Of a DNA stretch of 64,000 bases, positions 61,747-64,000 are shown one piece after another. Under the pieces are notes generated by a model, which saw only the letters and a program-made list of their open reading frames with translations, was not told the origin of the DNA and ran no database searches. The DNA is taken from assembly GCA_022843955.1 (NCBI GenBank), contig JALHMQ010000026.1, positions 1 to 64,000 of the forward strand, read 5' to 3'. A program made the translations under genes and the position numbers. The DNA is from Burkholderiaceae bacterium (GTDB lineage: Bacteria; Pseudomonadota; Gammaproteobacteria; Burkholderiales; Burkholderiaceae_F). Numbering within the stretch: the stretch's first letter is position 1; each line of letters opens with the position of its first letter.

Positions 61747-61974
61747 TGCTTGAAGTTCATCTAGGAGGTCAAAGCGTCTTGAAACAAGTGGAACGATAAT
61801 TCCCGTGCTTCAAGTTAATCTATGGAACGAATGACTTGATGACCATCTCGATCTGATGTTTTTCTCTGAAGCGCATGGTTAAACATCGAAAAGTAGTTGC
61901 AGTTTTAATTGAGCAGTTGCATACTTCGTTCATCCCCGCTCCGGCGGGGGCGAGAAATAGATGAACTTCAAGCA
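61747..61974. repeat. Pair of 17-bp perfect inverted repeats (61747-61763 and 61958-61974)
   Basis: TGCTTGAAGTTCATCTA at the left end is the exact reverse complement of TAGATGAACTTCAAGCA at the right end. The unit between them is AT-rich and about 195 bases. A related imperfect copy (GCTTCAAGTTAATCTA) occurs near 61808 inside. Terminal repeats around a short non-coding unit resemble a MITE. Confidence 0.6.
61928..61953 (-). CRISPR. Solitary type I-E-like CRISPR repeat hairpin
   Basis: On the reverse strand the sequence reads CCCCGC-CGGA-GCGGGG followed by ATGAACG. The 3' half AGCGGGGATGAAC is the same as the 3' half of common type I-E repeats (AGCGGGGATGAACCG). The 5' part departs from the consensus. 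The 6-bp GC stem with a tetraloop is the kind of hairpin Cas6e binds. There is no second copy nearby, so it is not an array. Confidence 0.4.
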
Positions 61975-61983
61975 TCGATGGAT

Positions 61984-62005
61984 CTCCGGGAGATCATCCC
62001 CGGAG
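61984..62005. other. Hairpin CTCCGGG-N8-CCCGGAG
   Basis: A perfect 7-bp GC-rich stem with an 8-base loop lies directly before the terminator hairpin. The two together look like the folded 3' end of a small RNA or an attenuator leader. Confidence 0.45.
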
Positions 62006-62011
62006 GCTGCT

Positions 62012-62043
62012 GACCCCCGCCTCTGAGCGGGGGTCTTTTTTTT
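62012..62043 (+). terminator. Rho-independent terminator
   Basis: GACCCCCGC-CTCTGA-GCGGGGGTC forms a perfect 9-bp stem followed by eight T residues on the plus strand. It ends only 12 bases before the start of the Cas6e-like gene. It either closes an upstream small RNA or works as an attenuator of that gene. Confidence 0.88.
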
Positions 62044-62055
62044 GGCAGTGACAAC

Positions 62056-62658
62056 GTGTTCGTCAGCCTCCTGAAGCTCGCATCCACCAGGGATCCGTAT
62101 GCCCAGCACCAGCTGCTCTGGACATGCTTTCTTCGCACCTCGGACCGACCGTTTCAGTTTCGGGTGATCGAACATTCAGCAGGCAGCACGTTCATCAAGG
62201 CGCTGGCGGACCAGCCTCCGCGCGCGAACTTGCAGGTTGGAGTGGTGGCGTGCACATTGGTGGCACTCGACGCGTTTGTCGTCGGTACCACGGTCGCCTT
62301 CGGGCTGACCGCGTCGCCCACGACCACCTTGCGCAACCGCATCGCGGGGCTGCGCGAGCCGGAACAGCAACTGCAGTGGCTGCAGCGCAAGGTGCTGGGC
62401 GCGGCGAGCGTGCGAGACGTCCGGGTGGTGAGCTCCGGCGGGGTTTCGTTCGTGAGGCGCGGACGCGCTGGGACCTTCGGCCAGACTCAATTCAGTGGCA
62501 GCCTGGTCGTTACCGACGCAGCGGCGTTCACGGCGCTTTTGCGCGCCGGCATCGGGCGCCACAAGGGACTGGGATCCGGAATGCTCGACGTCTTTGCGGA
62601 CCTGCCGTCTCGCGCAGCCGTCGGGGACTTAGCGCCCGGTCGGGTATCGGTCGGATAA
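62056..62658 (+). CDS. Orphan Cas6e/CasE-like CRISPR endoribonuclease
   Basis: The 200-residue product follows E. coli CasE along its length. PYAQHQLLWTCF aligns with the YQLHQGLW region and keeps the catalytic His (His18 here). RPFQFRVIE, LQWLQRKVLGAASVRDVRVV and FSGSLVVTDAAAFTALLRAG follow, then the Gly-rich loop GIGRHKGLGSGML (165-177). Cas6e cuts type I-E repeat hairpins to make crRNAs. No other cas gene or array lies in the window. The start is a GTG without an evident Shine-Dalgarno sequence, 12 bases after a terminator. The N-terminus matches CasE, so the gene seems full-length. Confidence 0.78.
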   Translation: MFVSLLKLASTRDPYAQHQLLWTCFLRTSDRPFQFRVIEHSAGSTFIKALADQPPRANLQVGVVACTLVALDAFVVGTTVAFGLTASPTTTLRNRIAGLREPEQQLQWLQRKVLGAASVRDVRVVSSGGVSFVRRGRAGTFGQTQFSGSLVVTDAAAFTALLRAGIGRHKGLGSGMLDVFADLPSRAAVGDLAPGRVSVG

Positions 62659-62796
62659 ACCGTCGCGATCAGGCAGCGTTGCTCAAGCTGCGGTCGGATT
62701 GCAGGAGCGGCGGCGGCGCGTCAGGCGCTTTGCGAATGGAGGCATGAGCGGATCGTGGGGTATCGGCATCACAAGGCCGCATGACGCGGCGATCCC

Positions 62797-64000
62797 ATGC
62801 TCCACGCGCTCCTTCCCTCCCCGACGGTCCGGAACGATGCGTCCAGCCAACCCAGACTCACATCACCCATCGCTACTTCCGTCGCTAGCGATGCTCAAGC
62901 CATCGGGCGCTGGGTGCGCGCCCGAGGCAACGCGATGACCGCGCGCACCGATGGCACGCTGGCACTGAACCATACGCAGCGCAGCTACCTGCGCGAGGCA
63001 AAGCGCTACCTGCAATGGTTGCAGGTGACGCGCTGCAAGACGCTGGCCGAGGCCACGCTCGACGACTGCCTCGACTACCGCGACTTCCTCGCCGATCCAC
63101 AGCCACGCGCGCAGTGGTGTGCGCCGCGCTGCACGCCGTGCGATTCGCCGGCCTGGAGGCCGTTCGAGGGACCGCTGTCGGCGTCGGCGCGGCGGCAGGC
63201 GATGACCGTGCTGCGCGTGATGTACCGGTTCCTGCAGGACCAGGAGTACCTGGTCGGCAACCCGTGGACCGGCGTGGCGCTGCCGCGTGGGTCGAAGCCG
63301 CGACTGCACGTGGAGCGAAGTTTGACGAAAATGCAGTGGCAGGCGCTGCTCGACTACCTCGCGGGGCCGATGGGCAGGGATCCAGCCGCGGCGCAGTACC
63401 GGTGGGAGCTGCGCTTCCTCTACGCGACGGGGCTGCGGCTGCATGAGGCGGTTGCGGCGCGCTTCGCGGACATCGAGCCTGTGGATGGCGATGCGAGTGA
63501 ACCTGGCGCCAGCTGGATGCTGCGCGCAATGGGCAAGGGTGCGCGCGAGCGGGTGGTGCCCGTGCCGGATGAACTGGTGGCGGAGGCGGTGGAGCGGCTG
63601 ACCGGGCAGACCGTGCCTGAGGGCCTACGCAGGCTGTGGTCGGTCGGCGCGTTCTGCGTCAGACCTCTGGCGGCTGGGACGGGCGTCTCGCAACCGAGGG
63701 CGCTGTCTGCATCAGCGCTGTATCGGCGGCTTCGGCGACTGTTTGCGGGGTGTGCAGCGTGGCTGGAGGAGAACGGTCGGGGCGACGCGGCGTACAAGCT
63801 GCGGTGCGCATCGACGCACTGGCTGCGGCATACGCATGCGACGCATGCGGTGCGCGATGGGGTGCCGGTGGAGATCGTGCAGCAGAACCTCGGGCATGCG
63901 TCGCTGGGAACCACGTCACTGTATGTAAGCACGGCGATCCGCGAACGTGCGGACGTGATGCGCAAAGTTTGGGCGAAGAGCAAATCCATCGCGGTCAGTG
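62797..64000 (+). CDS. Tyrosine recombinase (phage-type integrase), 3' end beyond the window
   Basis: An open frame runs off the window end. Numbered from an ATG at 62935, it shows the catalytic set Arg168 (YATGLRLHE), Lys201 (GKGARER), His295 and Arg298 (HWLRHTHATH), His321 (LGHASLG) and Tyr330 (TTSLYVS). A SAM-like N-terminal region (ASDAQAIGRWVRARGN) lies upstream of 62935, so I prefer the ATG at 62797. Only the last residues are missing. The family catalyses site-specific integration and excision, often at tRNA genes, which fits the tRNA-Cys fragment at the other end of the window. Confidence 0.88.
   Translation, partial: MLHALLPSPTVRNDASSQPRLTSPIATSVASDAQAIGRWVRARGNAMTARTDGTLALNHTQRSYLREAKRYLQWLQVTRCKTLAEATLDDCLDYRDFLADPQPRAQWCAPRCTPCDSPAWRPFEGPLSASARRQAMTVLRVMYRFLQDQEYLVGNPWTGVALPRGSKPRLHVERSLTKMQWQALLDYLAGPMGRDPAAAQYRWELRFLYATGLRLHEAVAARFADIEPVDGDASEPGASWMLRAMGKGARERVVPVPDELVAEAVERLTGQTVPEGLRRLWSVGAFCVRPLAAGTGVSQPRALSASALYRRLRRLFAGCAAWLEENGRGDAAYKLRCASTHWLRHTHATHAVRDGVPVEIVQQNLGHASLGTTSLYVSTAIRERADVMRKVWAKSKSIAVS

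Larger units (their letters stand above)
61544..62055. other. Repeat-rich non-coding region upstream of the Cas6e-like gene
   Basis: No protein gene is convincing in these 512 bases, and 61750-61930 is clearly more AT-rich than its surroundings. The region holds a 17-bp inverted repeat pair, a solitary CRISPR-repeat-like hairpin, another hairpin and a strong terminator, each listed separately. A small RNA is possible. Confidence 0.55.

Noticed and set aside
61921-62043. A true CRISPR array
   Set aside because: Only one repeat-like hairpin is present and there are no regularly spaced copies.
61930-62175. 81-residue minus-strand ORF across the terminator
   Set aside because: It crosses a terminator, hairpins and the start of the Cas6e-like gene and has no motif.

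Overview
This GC-rich window looks like accessory DNA from a proteobacterium. A betaproteobacterium, perhaps Burkholderiales, is my best guess from the style of the proteins; it is not proven. Almost everything between about 1.6 and 51.4 kb is transcribed leftwards. At the left edge lie a tRNA-Leu(UAA), cut by the window end, and the 3' half of a tRNA-Cys(GCA) whose 5' half is abnormal. At the right edge lies a tyrosine recombinase. This is the layout expected of a genomic island inserted in a tRNA-Cys gene, so most of the window may be one island.

Left part (0.7-10 kb): a NYN-domain protein with a proline-rich linker, a RadC remnant that lost its catalytic centre, a HipBA-type toxin-antitoxin pair, an exported cytochrome c-type lipoprotein paired with a Tat-exported DUF1501 protein, and a TPR protein. 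From 10.4 to 14.7 kb is a compact candidate RiPP locus: an ATP-grasp enzyme, a 2-oxoglutarate/Fe(II) oxygenase, a 64-residue putative precursor with a strong Shine-Dalgarno sequence, and a large SagB-type dehydrogenase fused to a YcaO cyclodehydratase ending in PxPxP. A Pro-rich lipoprotein follows.

Centre (16.3-51.4 kb): one continuous leftward gene train of about 35 kb. It begins with fliQ-fliR-flhB-flhA, continues through rod, ring, basal-body, ATPase and hook genes, then a sigma-28 gene, a TPR protein and a small unknown protein. It ends with a 14-kb Rhs/YD-repeat gene and a small gene that is probably its immunity gene. The set has the complete export gate and ATPase complex but no flagellin, hook-associated proteins, cap or stators, and its rotor proteins are reduced or unrecognisable. 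A sigma-28-like promoter lies just upstream of the Rhs gene. I infer a filament-less flagellar-type secretion machine that may deliver, or be co-regulated with, a giant glycan-binding Rhs effector. This is the strongest candidate for a new system.

Right part (51.5-64 kb): a divergent SARP/STAND-type regulator with an in-frame stop, joined at its 3' end to an HNH endonuclease fragment; a four-gene envelope operon (TolB-like propeller lipoprotein, trypsin-like lipoprotein, two unknown envelope proteins); two small ORFs; a repeat-rich non-coding stretch with a solitary type I-E-like CRISPR repeat and a strong terminator; an orphan Cas6e-like endoribonuclease; and the integrase running off the end. 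Functions are assigned by reading motifs in the translated sequence. No database search was possible.
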